A stretch of 64,000 nucleotides of DNA, taken from Nonomuraea basaltis. Its GTDB lineage: Bacteria; Actinomycetota; Actinomycetes; Streptosporangiales; Streptosporangiaceae. The stretch lies in contig NZ_VCJS01000017.1 in NCBI RefSeq assembly GCF_005893125.1, positions 1 through 64,000 on the forward strand. The letters are read 5' to 3'. Shown here piece after piece: positions 19,893 through 28,653 of this stretch (position 1 is its first letter; the number at the start of each line of letters is the position of its first letter). The notes beneath the pieces are model-generated. The model did no database searches. It was not told the DNA's origin and saw only the letters and a program-made list of their open reading frames with translations. The translations under genes and the position numbers were made by a program.

Positions 19893-21626
19893 TCAGTGGG
19901 ATTCGCGCGGCACGTGGTCACCGCTGGAGCCGACGAGAAAGTCGAGGTCGGCGCCGGTGTTGGCCTGCTGGACGGTCTCGACGTAAAGGCGTTGCCAGCC
20001 GCGGGCCGGACGGGCGAACGCTTCGGCCATCGTCGGGGACGGCCGGCGGGCGGCGAGTTCTTCGGCAGGGAGGTCGACGTCGAGGCGGCGGTTCTCGACG
20101 TCCAGAATGACCATGTCGCCGGTGCGCACCAGCCCAAGGGGTCCGCCGGCGGCGGCTTCGGGGGCGACGTGCAGGACGACGGTGCCGTAGGCGGTGCCGC
20201 TCATCCGGCCGTCGCAGATGCGCACCATGTCGCGCACGCCCTGGGCGAGCAGCTTGGGCGGCACCGGCATGTTGGACACTTCGGGCATGCCGGGGTAGCC
20301 CTTGGGACCGCAGCCGCGCAGGATCAGCACCGAGTCGGCGGTGACCTGCAGATCCGGGTCGTCGAGGCGGGCGTGCAGGTCCTCGACGGAGTCGAACACG
20401 ACGGCGGGCCCGCGGTGCTGGAGCAGGTGGGGCGAGGCGGCGGCGGGCTTGATGACGGCGCCGTCGGGGGCGAGGTTGCCGTAGAGGACGGCGATCCCGG
20501 CCTCCGGCTGCAGAGGCGCGTCGCGCGGCCGGATGACCTCACGGTCGTAGACCTTCGCGTCGGCGAGGTGATCGACCAAAGGGCGGCCGGTGACGGTGAT
20601 CGCCTTGGGGTCGAGCAGGTCGCCGAGCTCGTTGAGGACAGCGTGCAGGCCGCCTGCCCGGTAGAGGTCGTCCATCAGGTAGCGGCCGGCGGGCTGCAGG
20701 TCCACCAGCAGGGGGACGCCGGAGCCGGTGCGGTCGAAGTCGTCCTGGGACAGCTCGACGCCGAGCCGGCCGGCGATGGCCAGCAGGTGCACGACGGCGT
20801 TGGTGGAGCCGCCGAGCGCGGCCAGGGCGACGATGGCGTTGAGGAACGAGCCGCGCGTCATGACCTCCGAGGGGCGGCGTCCGGCGGCGATCATCTCGAC
20901 GATCAGACGGCCGGTCTCGTGCGCGCCCTCCAGCAGGCGGCTGTCGGGGGCGGGGGTGCCGGCCAGACCGGGCAGGGTCATGCCGAGCACCTCGGCGAGC
21001 AGCCCCATGGTGGAGGCGGTGCCCATCGTGTTGCAGTGGCCCTTGCTGCGGATCATCGACGACTCCGAGTGCAGGAACGCCTCGCCACTGAGCGTGCCGG
21101 CACGGACTTCCTCGCTCAGTTTCCACACATCGGTCCCACAGCCGAGCGTGGCGCCGCGGAAGGTTCCGGTGATCATCGGCCCACCCGGAACGACGACCGC
21201 GGGCAGATCGACCGAGGCGGCGGCCACGAGCAGGGCGGGAATGGTCTTGTCGCAGCCGCCGAGCAGCACCACGCCGTCGATCGGGTTGGCCCGCAGCATC
21301 TCCTCGATGGCCATCGCGGCCATGTTGCGCCAGAGCATTGCGGTGGGGCGGACGTTCGTCTCGCCGAGGGAGACCACCGGCAGGTTCAGCGGGACGCCGC
21401 CCGCCTCCCACACGCCTCGCTTGACATGCTCGGCGACCTCGTTGAGGTGCATGTTGCAGGGAGTGAGGTCGGAGGCGGTGTTGGCGATCGCGATGTGCGG
21501 CCGGCCGTCGAAGGCGTCGGACGGCAGGCCGCGCCGCATCCACGCGCGATGGATGTAGGCGTTGCGGTCGCTCCCCGCGTACCACTGAGCGCTCCGGCTC
21601 CTCGCCGTGATCCACCAATCTTCCAA
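19893..21626 (-). CDS. IlvD/Edd-family sugar-acid dehydratase
   Basis: 577 aa with a TTG start at 21626. It belongs to the family of Fe-S dehydratases. Conserved features include TPCNMHLNEVAEHVK (cluster Cys), LLGGCDKTIPALLVAA, LGCGTDVW, and the C-terminal RGCGPKGYPGMPEVSNMPVP and ICDGRMSGTAYGTVVLHVAP. The N-terminal HRAWMRRGLPSDAFDGRPHI pattern is closer to L-arabinonate/pentonate dehydratases than to IlvD. It probably dehydrates an aldonate to a 2-keto-3-deoxyaldonate. The start codon abuts a 15-bp palindrome (21621-21635), so transcription must initiate close by, possibly with a very short leader. Confidence 0.87.
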   Translation of the reverse strand: MEDWWITARSRSAQWYAGSDRNAYIHRAWMRRGLPSDAFDGRPHIAIANTASDLTPCNMHLNEVAEHVKRGVWEAGGVPLNLPVVSLGETNVRPTAMLWRNMAAMAIEEMLRANPIDGVVLLGGCDKTIPALLVAAASVDLPAVVVPGGPMITGTFRGATLGCGTDVWKLSEEVRAGTLSGEAFLHSESSMIRSKGHCNTMGTASTMGLLAEVLGMTLPGLAGTPAPDSRLLEGAHETGRLIVEMIAAGRRPSEVMTRGSFLNAIVALAALGGSTNAVVHLLAIAGRLGVELSQDDFDRTGSGVPLLVDLQPAGRYLMDDLYRAGGLHAVLNELGDLLDPKAITVTGRPLVDHLADAKVYDREVIRPRDAPLQPEAGIAVLYGNLAPDGAVIKPAAASPHLLQHRGPAVVFDSVEDLHARLDDPDLQVTADSVLILRGCGPKGYPGMPEVSNMPVPPKLLAQGVRDMVRICDGRMSGTAYGTVVLHVAPEAAAGGPLGLVRTGDMVILDVENRRLDVDLPAEELAARRPSPTMAEAFARPARGWQRLYVETVQQANTGADLDFLVGSSGDHVPRESH

Positions 21627-21635
21627 TTATTGGAA
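21621..21635. promoter_or_regulatory. Palindromic operator candidate at the dehydratase start
   Basis: TTCCAATTATTGGAA is a 7-bp inverted repeat with a single central base, covering the TTG start of the dehydratase gene. It lies in the divergent promoter region facing the IclR gene and is the most AT-rich DNA nearby. It is a plausible IclR-type operator. Confidence 0.55.
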
Positions 21636-21699
21636 CCTTGATTCAATTCATGAAACCCAGGGGGAAGATTAGACCATGGGCCACCGCAGCGGAACTCCC

Positions 21700-21728
21700 G
21701 TTCCAGGCAACTTCCGTTTCCTGGAACG
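21700..21728. promoter_or_regulatory. Inverted-repeat operator candidate upstream of the IclR gene
   Basis: CGTTCCAGG (21700-21708) and CCTGGAACG (21720-21728) form a perfect 9-bp inverted repeat, sharing the TTCCA/TGGAA half-site with the palindrome at 21621. A further outer pair AGACCA (21671-21676) / TGGTCT (21730-21735) encloses it. This fits autoregulation by the IclR protein encoded 20 bp downstream. Confidence 0.6.
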
Positions 21729-21747
21729 GTGGTCTAACGTTCGGAAT

Positions 21748-22518
21748 ATGTCCGAGCTTATCGACGAGCCCAGGCTCGTCGGGTCCGACCGCGTGCTGGC
21801 GGTGCTGGCCGAGCTGGCTCGCCATCCCGACGGGATCGGGCTGGAGGAGATGGCCCGCGCGGTCGCCAGCCCGAAGCCGACCGTGCACCGGGCGCTGGCC
21901 GCGCTGCGCCGCGCCGGGTTCGCCGCGCAGAACGGTCATGGCCGGTACGTGCTGGGAGATGAGTTCCTGCGGATGGCCTTCGCCCATCACGAGGCCCGGC
22001 CCGACCATGTGCGCGTCATCCCAGTCCTCAAGGCGCTGTGCGACCGATACGGCGAGACGGTGCACTACGCGGTGCTGGACGGCGACGCGGTGGTCTACCG
22101 CTCCAAGCTGGACCCGGCCGCCGGCGCGGTCCGGCTCACCTCGGTCGTCGGCGGGCGCAACCCCGCGCATTGCACGGCCGTCGGCAAGCTCCTGCTGGCC
22201 CATGGCCTGCCGGACGAGGACGCGGTTCGCGCGTGGGTGGGCGATCGGGCACTGGAGTGCCGCACCGAGCGCTCCATCACCACCGTCGAGGGCCTGCACG
22301 CCGAACTGGAGCGCATCCGCGAGCAGGGCTACGCCACCGACGATCAGGAGAGCGAACCGGGCGTCAACTGCCTGGCGGTGCCGGCGTACCTGAACTCTCC
22401 CACGATGCCCAGCGGCGCCATCAGCGTCAGCGGCCTGGCCTACCGGACCCCGTTGCAGACGCTCATCGACGACGTGGCCGCCATCCAAGCCATCGTCACG
22501 GGAGAGGAACCCTCGTGA
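21748..22518 (+). CDS. IclR-family transcriptional regulator
   Basis: 256 aa from ATG 21748; the frame is open upstream, but that part spans the operator. N-terminal winged helix (VGSDRVLAVLAELARHPDGI ... SPKPTVHRALAALRRAGFA, about 12-65) and C-terminal effector domain with VGGRNPAHCTAVGKLLLAHG and NCLAVPAYL. It likely controls the divergent dehydratase-SDR operon and its own operon, responding to a sugar-acid intermediate. The stop overlaps the SMP-30 GTG start (GTGA). Confidence 0.9.
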   Translation: MSELIDEPRLVGSDRVLAVLAELARHPDGIGLEEMARAVASPKPTVHRALAALRRAGFAAQNGHGRYVLGDEFLRMAFAHHEARPDHVRVIPVLKALCDRYGETVHYAVLDGDAVVYRSKLDPAAGAVRLTSVVGGRNPAHCTAVGKLLLAHGLPDEDAVRAWVGDRALECRTERSITTVEGLHAELERIREQGYATDDQESEPGVNCLAVPAYLNSPTMPSGAISVSGLAYRTPLQTLIDDVAAIQAIVTGEEPS

Positions 22519-23372
22519 AGTTCACCGCGACCCCGGCCTCGGCCGACGTATACGCCCTGGGCGAGGGCCCGGTCTGGGATGCCGCCAGGCAGCGTCTGCT
22601 GTGGGTGGACATCGTCGCGGGGGCTGTGCATGAGGGGCGGCTCGACAACGGCATGGTGACCGCCACCGGACGGCATGCCTTCGACTCCACGGTGGGCGCG
22701 GTCGCCGCTTCGGCGGACGGCGATCTGATTGTCGCTGAGCGGGCCACCCTCACCCGCCTCGGCACTGACGGGAGCCGCACCGAGGTGGCTCAGGTGCTTG
22801 AGCCTGGTGTGCGCAGCAGACTGAACGACGGCGCCGTAGATCCGGCCGGCCGGTTTCTGGTCGGCAGCCTGGCCCACGACGACCGTGAGGCGCAGGAGGT
22901 CTTGGCCCGTTTGGACGAGACCGGGATCACCTTCCTCGACACCGACCTGGTGCTGTCCAACGGCCTGGCCTGGGTCGGCGACCGGCTCTACAGCGTGGAC
23001 ACCATGCCCGGCACGGTGTGGGTACGCGACTACGATGCGGACACCGGCAAGACCGGGCCGCGGCGGGAGGCGTTCACCGTCACCGAGGGCCTGCCCGACG
23101 GAATGTGCGCCGACGCCGACGGCAACCTGTGGATTGCCAACTGGGGGCTCGGCCGCGTCGAATGCCGCACCCCCACCGGGGAACTGCTGGCCACCGTCGA
23201 AACCGGCGCGCCGCACACCTCCAGCGCCGCCTTCGCCGGCCCCGACCTCGACGTCCTCGTCATCACCACCGCCACCCAAGACCTGGACGAGCCCGGTCCC
23301 GGCGACGGCCGTCTGTACACGGCCAAGGTCGGCGTCCGCGGCCTGCCCACGCCCTACTGGAACCCCTTCTGA
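22515..23372 (+). CDS. SMP-30/gluconolactonase/LRE family lactonase
   Basis: 285 aa, GTG start overlapping the IclR stop. Six-bladed propeller family: LGEGPVWDAARQRLLWVDI (metal-binding Glu, about 17), SRLNDGAVDPAGRFLVGSLA (Asn/Asp near 98) and LPDGMCADADGNLWIANWG (Asp near 200). These enzymes hydrolyse aldonolactones to aldonic acids with a divalent metal. In this cluster it would act between the sugar dehydrogenase and the IlvD/Edd dehydratase. Confidence 0.9.
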   Translation: MKFTATPASADVYALGEGPVWDAARQRLLWVDIVAGAVHEGRLDNGMVTATGRHAFDSTVGAVAASADGDLIVAERATLTRLGTDGSRTEVAQVLEPGVRSRLNDGAVDPAGRFLVGSLAHDDREAQEVLARLDETGITFLDTDLVLSNGLAWVGDRLYSVDTMPGTVWVRDYDADTGKTGPRREAFTVTEGLPDGMCADADGNLWIANWGLGRVECRTPTGELLATVETGAPHTSSAAFAGPDLDVLVITTATQDLDEPGPGDGRLYTAKVGVRGLPTPYWNPF

Positions 23373-23383
23373 GAGAGACACCC

Positions 23384-24232
23384 GTGTACCTCATGCGCAT
23401 CGGCGCGCCCGGCGCCGAGAAGCCCGTCGTCCGCATCGACGAGACGCACTACATCGACGTCTCCGACCTCACCCCCGACTTCGATGAGAAGTTCTTCGCG
23501 ACGGGCGGCGTCGCGCTGCTCGCCGATCGGGTCGCCACCGGCCGGCCCCGGGAGTTCGCCGGTGAGCGGATCGGCGCGCCGATCGCCCGGCCGCACCAGA
23601 TCCTGTGCATCGGCCTCAACTACAGCGACCACGCCGCCGAGACCGGCCAGGCGGTCCCGGCCGAGCCGATCCTGTTCACCAAGTCGCCCAACACGCTCGT
23701 CGGCCCCTACGACGACGTGCGCATCCCGCGCGGCGCCACCAAGACCGACTGGGAGGTGGAGCTCGGCATCGTCATCGGCCGCCGCACCTCCTACCTCGAC
23801 TCGGTGGAGGAGGCCGCGGACTGCATCGCCGGCTACTGCGTGGTCAACGACGTCAGCGAGCGCGCCTTCCAGATGGAGCGCGGCGGCCAGTGGAGCAAGG
23901 GTAAGTCCGCCGAGACCTTCAACCCTGCCGGCCCCTGGCTCGTCACCCGGGACGAGATCGCCGACGTGACGAACCTCGGCATGTGGCTGGACGTCAACGG
24001 CGTGCGCCGCCAGACCGGCACCACCAAGACGATGATCTTCGACCCGTACGTCATCGTGCACCACCTGAGCCAGTTCATGGTCCTGGAGCCCGGCGACCTC
24101 ATCAACACCGGCACCCCGCCCGGCGTCGGCATGGGCCACAACCCGCCCATCTGGCTGCAGCCCGGCGACGTCATGGAGCTCGGCATCGACGGCCTCGGCA
24201 CGCAGCGCCAGCATGTCGTGGGACCCCGATAG
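23384..24232 (+). CDS. Fumarylacetoacetate hydrolase-family enzyme (likely 2,4-diketo-3-deoxy-acid hydrolase)
   Basis: 282 aa from GTG 23384, favoured because GAGAGAGA (23371-23378) sits 5-7 nt upstream; ATG 23393 is an alternative. FAH-fold core: ILCIGLNYSDHAAETGQ, DWEVELGIVIGRR (metal Glu), YCVVNDVSERAFQ, and PGDLINTGTPPGVGMG. Members cleave carbon-carbon bonds of diketo acids. Beside an SDR and a dehydratase, the closest precedent is 2,4-diketo-3-deoxy-L-fuconate (or pentonate) hydrolase of non-phosphorylative sugar pathways. It abuts the next gene with no gap (TAG then ATG). Confidence 0.88.
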   Translation: MYLMRIGAPGAEKPVVRIDETHYIDVSDLTPDFDEKFFATGGVALLADRVATGRPREFAGERIGAPIARPHQILCIGLNYSDHAAETGQAVPAEPILFTKSPNTLVGPYDDVRIPRGATKTDWEVELGIVIGRRTSYLDSVEEAADCIAGYCVVNDVSERAFQMERGGQWSKGKSAETFNPAGPWLVTRDEIADVTNLGMWLDVNGVRRQTGTTKTMIFDPYVIVHHLSQFMVLEPGDLINTGTPPGVGMGHNPPIWLQPGDVMELGIDGLGTQRQHVVGPR

Positions 24233-25246
24233 ATGCGTGCCCTGGTTTTGACCGGCCCTGGTAAAGCCGAGGTCCAGGAGGTCCAAGCGCCCGTCGCCGC
24301 GCCAGGTGAAGTGGTCGTGGACATCGAGCGGGTCGGCGTGTGCGGCACGGACGTCGAGCTGTTCACCGGCGAGATGAGCTACCTGCACACCGGCCGCTCC
24401 TGCTACCCGCTCCGCCCCGGCCACGAGTGGTGCGGGCGCGTCAGCGCGGTGAGCGAGGGCGTGAGCCCTTCATGGCTCGGGCAGCGAGTCACCGGTGACA
24501 CCATGCTCGGCTGCGGTCACTGCGACCGCTGCCGGGCCGGCCGCCATCACGTCTGCGCCGATTCGGCAGAGATCGGCATCAGCCGGGGCCGCCCGGGCGC
24601 GCTGGCCGAGCAACTCGCGGTGCCCGCCACGGCCCTGCACCACCTACCGGACACCGTGGATCCCACGCTCGGCGCTCTCGTCGAACCAGGGGGCAATGCT
24701 CTGCGGGCCGTCCGCGCGGCGGGGTTGGCGGCCGATGATCGGCTTTTGGTCCTGGGCACCGGCACGATCGGCCTCCTCACGGCGCTGTTCGCTCGCGCCG
24801 ACGGAGCCGAGGTCCACTTGCTGGGGCGCGACAGCGACGGCCTCCGTCTGGCGGAGAGCCTGGGCTTCACCGATGCCTGGACCCGTGGGTCACTGCCTTG
24901 CCTGCCCTGGGATGCCGTCATCGACGCGTCCAACGCACCCGAGTTGCCCGCCCTCGCGCTCGACCTCGTCGAACCCGGCCGGCGTATCGTCTACATCGGC
25001 CTGGCCGGTACCCCGTCCACGATCGACACCCGCGACCTGGCGCTCAAGGACGTCACCGCAGTCGGCATCCTGGGCGGCTCGGCCGGCCTGGCGGGAGCCA
25101 TCGCCGCCTACGCCGAAGCCTCGGTCGACGCCCGCCCCCTCGTGGCCGCCACGGTCGGCCTCGCCGAGACCGCGGACGTCCTGGCCGGACGCCGGCCGAC
25201 CGGCGCTGGGCCGGGCCCGAAGATCCACATCGACCCACGCCGATAA
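24233..25246 (+). CDS. Zinc-dependent alcohol/sugar dehydrogenase (MDR family)
   Basis: 337 aa. Catalytic zinc ligands Cys37 (GVCGTD) and His64-Glu65 (GHEW); structural zinc Cys94, 97, 100 and 108 (CGHCDRCRAGRHHVC). Rossmann motif VLGTGTIGLL near 173. It probably performs the first step of the pathway (sugar to lactone, NAD(P)-dependent), the product going to the SMP-30 lactonase. The start directly follows the FAH stop, making IclR-SMP30-FAH-MDR one operon. Confidence 0.88.
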   Translation: MRALVLTGPGKAEVQEVQAPVAAPGEVVVDIERVGVCGTDVELFTGEMSYLHTGRSCYPLRPGHEWCGRVSAVSEGVSPSWLGQRVTGDTMLGCGHCDRCRAGRHHVCADSAEIGISRGRPGALAEQLAVPATALHHLPDTVDPTLGALVEPGGNALRAVRAAGLAADDRLLVLGTGTIGLLTALFARADGAEVHLLGRDSDGLRLAESLGFTDAWTRGSLPCLPWDAVIDASNAPELPALALDLVEPGRRIVYIGLAGTPSTIDTRDLALKDVTAVGILGGSAGLAGAIAAYAEASVDARPLVAATVGLAETADVLAGRRPTGAGPGPKIHIDPRR

Positions 25247-25258
25247 GAGAGTACGAAC

Positions 25259-25414
25259 GTGATCGATATGGGGGACCCGGCTCTCCTCGCCGCGGTGGAA
25301 GCCGCCGTTCCGGGAATCACCAGAACGCGCGTGAGCGACTGGCGGTCCGTGCGGTGTGCGATGTGCCGTGGGTGGTGCTGTATGTCAAGCGGTGGCTCGC
25401 TGCGCCGCTGGTAG
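25259..25414 (+). pseudogene. Possible truncated gene at the end of the sugar operon
   Basis: GTG 25259 (or ATG 25268) follows the MDR stop by 12 bp with an AAGAGAG ribosome-binding site. It reads MGDPALLAAVEAAVPGITRT and then degenerates, stopping at 25414. The N-terminal ~20 residues look like a genuine protein start; the remainder does not. It may be the front end of another pathway gene cut by a rearrangement. The bases up to 25520 show no further gene. Confidence 0.4.
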
Positions 25415-25520
25415 TGCAGCCTGCTCGGCCTGCTCCGCCGGCTCCGAGGAGGACCCAAGCTTTACGACGCCAGCAGACGCGCCTGGAACGCGATGACCGT
25501 TATCGGCAGATGATGAGGGA

Positions 25521-27203
25521 ATGGATGGGGGTCCCTGGTCTGTGGCCAGGGTGGTGCCGCTGATCGGACAGCTTCATCACCACTCGGCCCGACGGGCGCG
25601 TGCGGACGCCATCGCCGGGCTCGTGAGTGCCGTCAGCCTGCTGCCTCAGGCGCTGGCCTTCGGCACGCTGGCAGGTCTGCCCGCCGTCGCCGGGTTGTAC
25701 ACCGCGCTGGGGGCCGCGACGGTCTTCGCTCTGCTGACCGGCACGCGTTTCGTGGCGGTGGGGCCCGCCTCCACCATGGCACTCTTGACGTTCGCCACGG
25801 TGCACGAGCTGGCGGGTGACGACGCCGCCCGGGCGACGGTGCTGGCGGCGGGGCTGGCTGTCATGATGGGGGTCTGGTGCCTGCTAGGGGCGGCGCTGCG
25901 GCTGCAGGGCCTCGCAGATTTCCTGTCCGCGCCGGTGCTGCTTGGATACCTGGCCGGTGTGGCTGTGGAACTCATCGCCAGCCAGGTGGGACCGCTGCTG
26001 GGGATCGCGACATACGGATCCGATCCCCTCCGCAAGCTGTGGCAGGTGATCACCCATCTGGATCAGATCCAACCGCTGAGCGCGGCGATGGGCCTTGGCG
26101 CCCTGGCCGCACTCGTGCTGCTCCGGCGCTATCTGCCGGGCTGGCCCGGTGCGCTGGTGATCTGCCTGGGCGCAATCGCGCTGTCCGCCGTGGCCGGGCT
26201 GGCCGACCGTGGGGTCGCGGTGATCGGTCCGGTATCCGGCGGGCCGCCCGATTTCGTGCGGATCGACCTGACGGCCGACGAGGTGTGGGCGCTGCTGCTG
26301 CCATCGCTGGGCCTGGCCTTGATCGCCTTGATCGAGACCGTGAGCGCCGTCCGCCATGCCGCGATCAACGTCGGCGAGAGGACCTCCCTGGACCGGGAGA
26401 CGGCCGCGCTCGGCGTCGCGAGTCTGGTCTCCGGCGCGCTGGGCGGCTTCGCGCCGATGGCCAGCACGCCGCGTACGCTGTCGGCCCGCGGCGCCGGAGC
26501 ACACTGTCAGGCCTTCCAACTCATCGCCGCCGGCTGTGTCCTGTTCGTCCTGTACACCGGCGGGCCGCTGTACGGGCTGCTCCCGTACGCGGTGCTGGCC
26601 GCCATCGTCATCGTCAACGCTCCCAGGCTCCTCGACATCACCGGCTTCGCCCGGCTCTGGCGCGGCTGGCGCGCCGAGGGTGCGATCGCGCTCGTCAGCA
26701 TGGCCGGCGTGCTGGCCCTCGGCGTGCTGCGAGGACTGCTCATTGCCGTGGCCCTGTCCATCGTTCAGTTGGTCCGCCGAGCCGCCCGCCCACACGACGC
26801 TGTGCTGGCCGTCACCGTCGGCGAACGGGAGCCACGCGAGATCGCCGAAGCCGACTCACCCCACCCCGATATCCTCATCTATCGCGTGGACGCGCCGCTG
26901 TTCTTCGCGAACGCCCAGCGGGTCCGCCAGCGTGTGCTGTCCTTGGTGGCGGCCCGCCAGCCGCGTCCCGGCAGCGTGATCCTGGATACGGAGGCGGTGT
27001 TCTACGTGGATGCCACCGCCGCGGACGCCCTGGCCCAGCTCACCGTGGACCTGCGGGCGCTGGAATGCAGGCTGGCCCTGGCCGACGTCCATGCCTCCGT
27101 CCTGGCGGTGCTGCGCGCCAATCCCTACCGCGACGGCGCTACACGCCAGCTGCCTGCCTATCCCACGGTCCGCGAGGCATTTACGGCCATGCGAAAACGG
27201 TGA
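25521..27203 (+). CDS. SulP-family anion transporter with STAS domain
   Basis: 560 aa. Residues ~25-425 hold 11-12 hydrophobic segments with the SulP pattern (RRARADAIAGLVSAVSLLPQ ALAF, and GLYTALGAATVFALLTGTRF VAVGPAS). Residues ~440-555 form a STAS domain (ILIYRVDAPLFFANAQRVRQ, VILDTEAVFYVDATAADALA). Members carry sulfate, bicarbonate or dicarboxylates; specificity cannot be told. The start ATG 25521 has GAGGGA only 4 nt upstream; a GTG at 25542 is an alternative. It is a single gene with no close partner. Confidence 0.88.
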   Translation: MDGGPWSVARVVPLIGQLHHHSARRARADAIAGLVSAVSLLPQALAFGTLAGLPAVAGLYTALGAATVFALLTGTRFVAVGPASTMALLTFATVHELAGDDAARATVLAAGLAVMMGVWCLLGAALRLQGLADFLSAPVLLGYLAGVAVELIASQVGPLLGIATYGSDPLRKLWQVITHLDQIQPLSAAMGLGALAALVLLRRYLPGWPGALVICLGAIALSAVAGLADRGVAVIGPVSGGPPDFVRIDLTADEVWALLLPSLGLALIALIETVSAVRHAAINVGERTSLDRETAALGVASLVSGALGGFAPMASTPRTLSARGAGAHCQAFQLIAAGCVLFVLYTGGPLYGLLPYAVLAAIVIVNAPRLLDITGFARLWRGWRAEGAIALVSMAGVLALGVLRGLLIAVALSIVQLVRRAARPHDAVLAVTVGEREPREIAEADSPHPDILIYRVDAPLFFANAQRVRQRVLSLVAARQPRPGSVILDTEAVFYVDATAADALAQLTVDLRALECRLALADVHASVLAVLRANPYRDGATRQLPAYPTVREAFTAMRKR

Positions 27204-27297
27204 ACGCGGCGACATGGTGGCCGCGATGAAGATCACGGTGACCGCGTTGAGCAGAAGCTGCAGCGTGTCCTGTGACCTCACCCGGCTTCGCCGTGCC

Positions 27298-28632
27298 TCA
27301 GTCTTGGAGATCACCCAGCCAGCGCAGGGCGGTCAGGCCAGGCATGAAGCAGTACTCGCCACCGCGTGTGACGACGAACCTGGGCAGCGTCTGCAGGCGG
27401 CGCCGTACGGGACGCCGGGGGATCGTGAAGTCGCCGGAGCCGTCGTTGGAGCCGGAGACGGGGTCCCTCGCGTCACCGGCGCCGAAGAAGACGCCGTCGT
27501 TCATCCATTCGGACTGGACGAACTCGAACTGCCGCCCGAGGTGAGCTCCGACGAAGGCGAACATCAGCCCGCGATCGGCCCCGTCGTCTTCAAGGACACC
27601 CTCGGGCAGTGGCGGACCGTACGCGGTGCCACGTCTGATCATGCGGTGCAGCCTCGGCACTCCAGCCACCGACGCATCACGAGGATTGCCCCGGCGCATG
27701 TGGCAGCCGCCGGGAGTCGTGAAGCCGGCCGGATCCTCCTGCTCGAACAGGAAAGTGTTGTTGCGGCTTCGGTCGGCGCCCAGGTCCGGGTCGTCGTGCA
27801 GCGGGCTGAGCGCCAGCGGCGCGCCGCTACGCCAGCGACCCATGATCTTCGCCGCCAGCAGCTCTTCGTCCTCGGGGCTGGTGGCATTGTCCTTCAGGTA
27901 CTGCCGGAACAGGGCCACACGCTGGTGGAGCTTGCGGAAGACCACGTAGGTGCCGTTACGCCCCAGGACCTCCGGTTGTGGGGTCTGGACGCCGCCAAGC
28001 TCGTCGCGATAGCCGAGCACGAACTCGCCTGCCTTGAGCGGCGTCTCCAAGCGGTTCGAGCCGGCGATGCCGCTGCCCTCGACGGCCGGATGGCTGATGC
28101 CGTCGCGGTAACCGAAGGGCTCGGTCTCGGTGGGCAGCGCATGGCAGTTCTGCCGCCAGATCGCCGTCACGCCGGGAAGAGCCTCGTAGGCGGGACGGGC
28201 GCGATCGATGGCGACGTCCAGTTGCGCGCTGTCGGGTGCGAGTGCCACGAGCACCACGTGGACGTCGGGCGTGCCGAGCGGTGGTTCCCAGTGCTCAGGG
28301 CCGCTCTCGCCGATGTCGCCCAGCGCCTTGGCTCGTGCGGCCATTCCCTGCCGGAACTCCCAGCAGAACGTGTCCAGCGAATCCTGTGGCACACCGAGCG
28401 CCCTGAGTCCGTGATAGGTGACCGCGACGCTCACCCAGGTCTCGCCCAGCGGGCTCGCCGTGTCGGCCGCCGAGGTCACCGCCCCGCTCAAGCGGCGCAT
28501 GAGTTCCCGCCCGTGCGCGCGGTCGTCGATGCGGAGCAGGATGTACGTGGCCGCGTACGGCGTCGGCCGAGGGCTGAGCACCCCGCGCTGGATGTCGTGG
28601 AGTTCGAGGGCGACCTGCGTGTGTTCGCTCAT
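27298..28632 (-). CDS. Dye-decolourising (DyP-type) haem peroxidase
   Basis: 444 aa, ATG 28632 with GGGAGG upstream. DyP hallmarks: FGYRDGIS (GXXDG at 174-178, catalytic Asp177) and proximal haem His311 in GCHMRRGNPRD. The two ferredoxin-like halves are visible. No Tat signal or encapsulin-targeting tail is seen at either end (it ends ALRWLGDLQD), so the protein is probably cytoplasmic. It is the third gene of a three-gene operon (gap 21 bp to the upstream gene). The substrate is unknown. Confidence 0.92.
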   Translation of the reverse strand: MSEHTQVALELHDIQRGVLSPRPTPYAATYILLRIDDRAHGRELMRRLSGAVTSAADTASPLGETWVSVAVTYHGLRALGVPQDSLDTFCWEFRQGMAARAKALGDIGESGPEHWEPPLGTPDVHVVLVALAPDSAQLDVAIDRARPAYEALPGVTAIWRQNCHALPTETEPFGYRDGISHPAVEGSGIAGSNRLETPLKAGEFVLGYRDELGGVQTPQPEVLGRNGTYVVFRKLHQRVALFRQYLKDNATSPEDEELLAAKIMGRWRSGAPLALSPLHDDPDLGADRSRNNTFLFEQEDPAGFTTPGGCHMRRGNPRDASVAGVPRLHRMIRRGTAYGPPLPEGVLEDDGADRGLMFAFVGAHLGRQFEFVQSEWMNDGVFFGAGDARDPVSGSNDGSGDFTIPRRPVRRRLQTLPRFVVTRGGEYCFMPGLTALRWLGDLQD

Positions 28633-28653
28633 CGAACCCGCCTCCCTGCGGTG

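Noticed and set aside
19242..21641. A 799-codon plus-strand frame opposite the SDR and dehydratase genes
   Set aside because: Gly/Val/His-rich shadow frame; both real genes on the minus strand have catalytic motifs.
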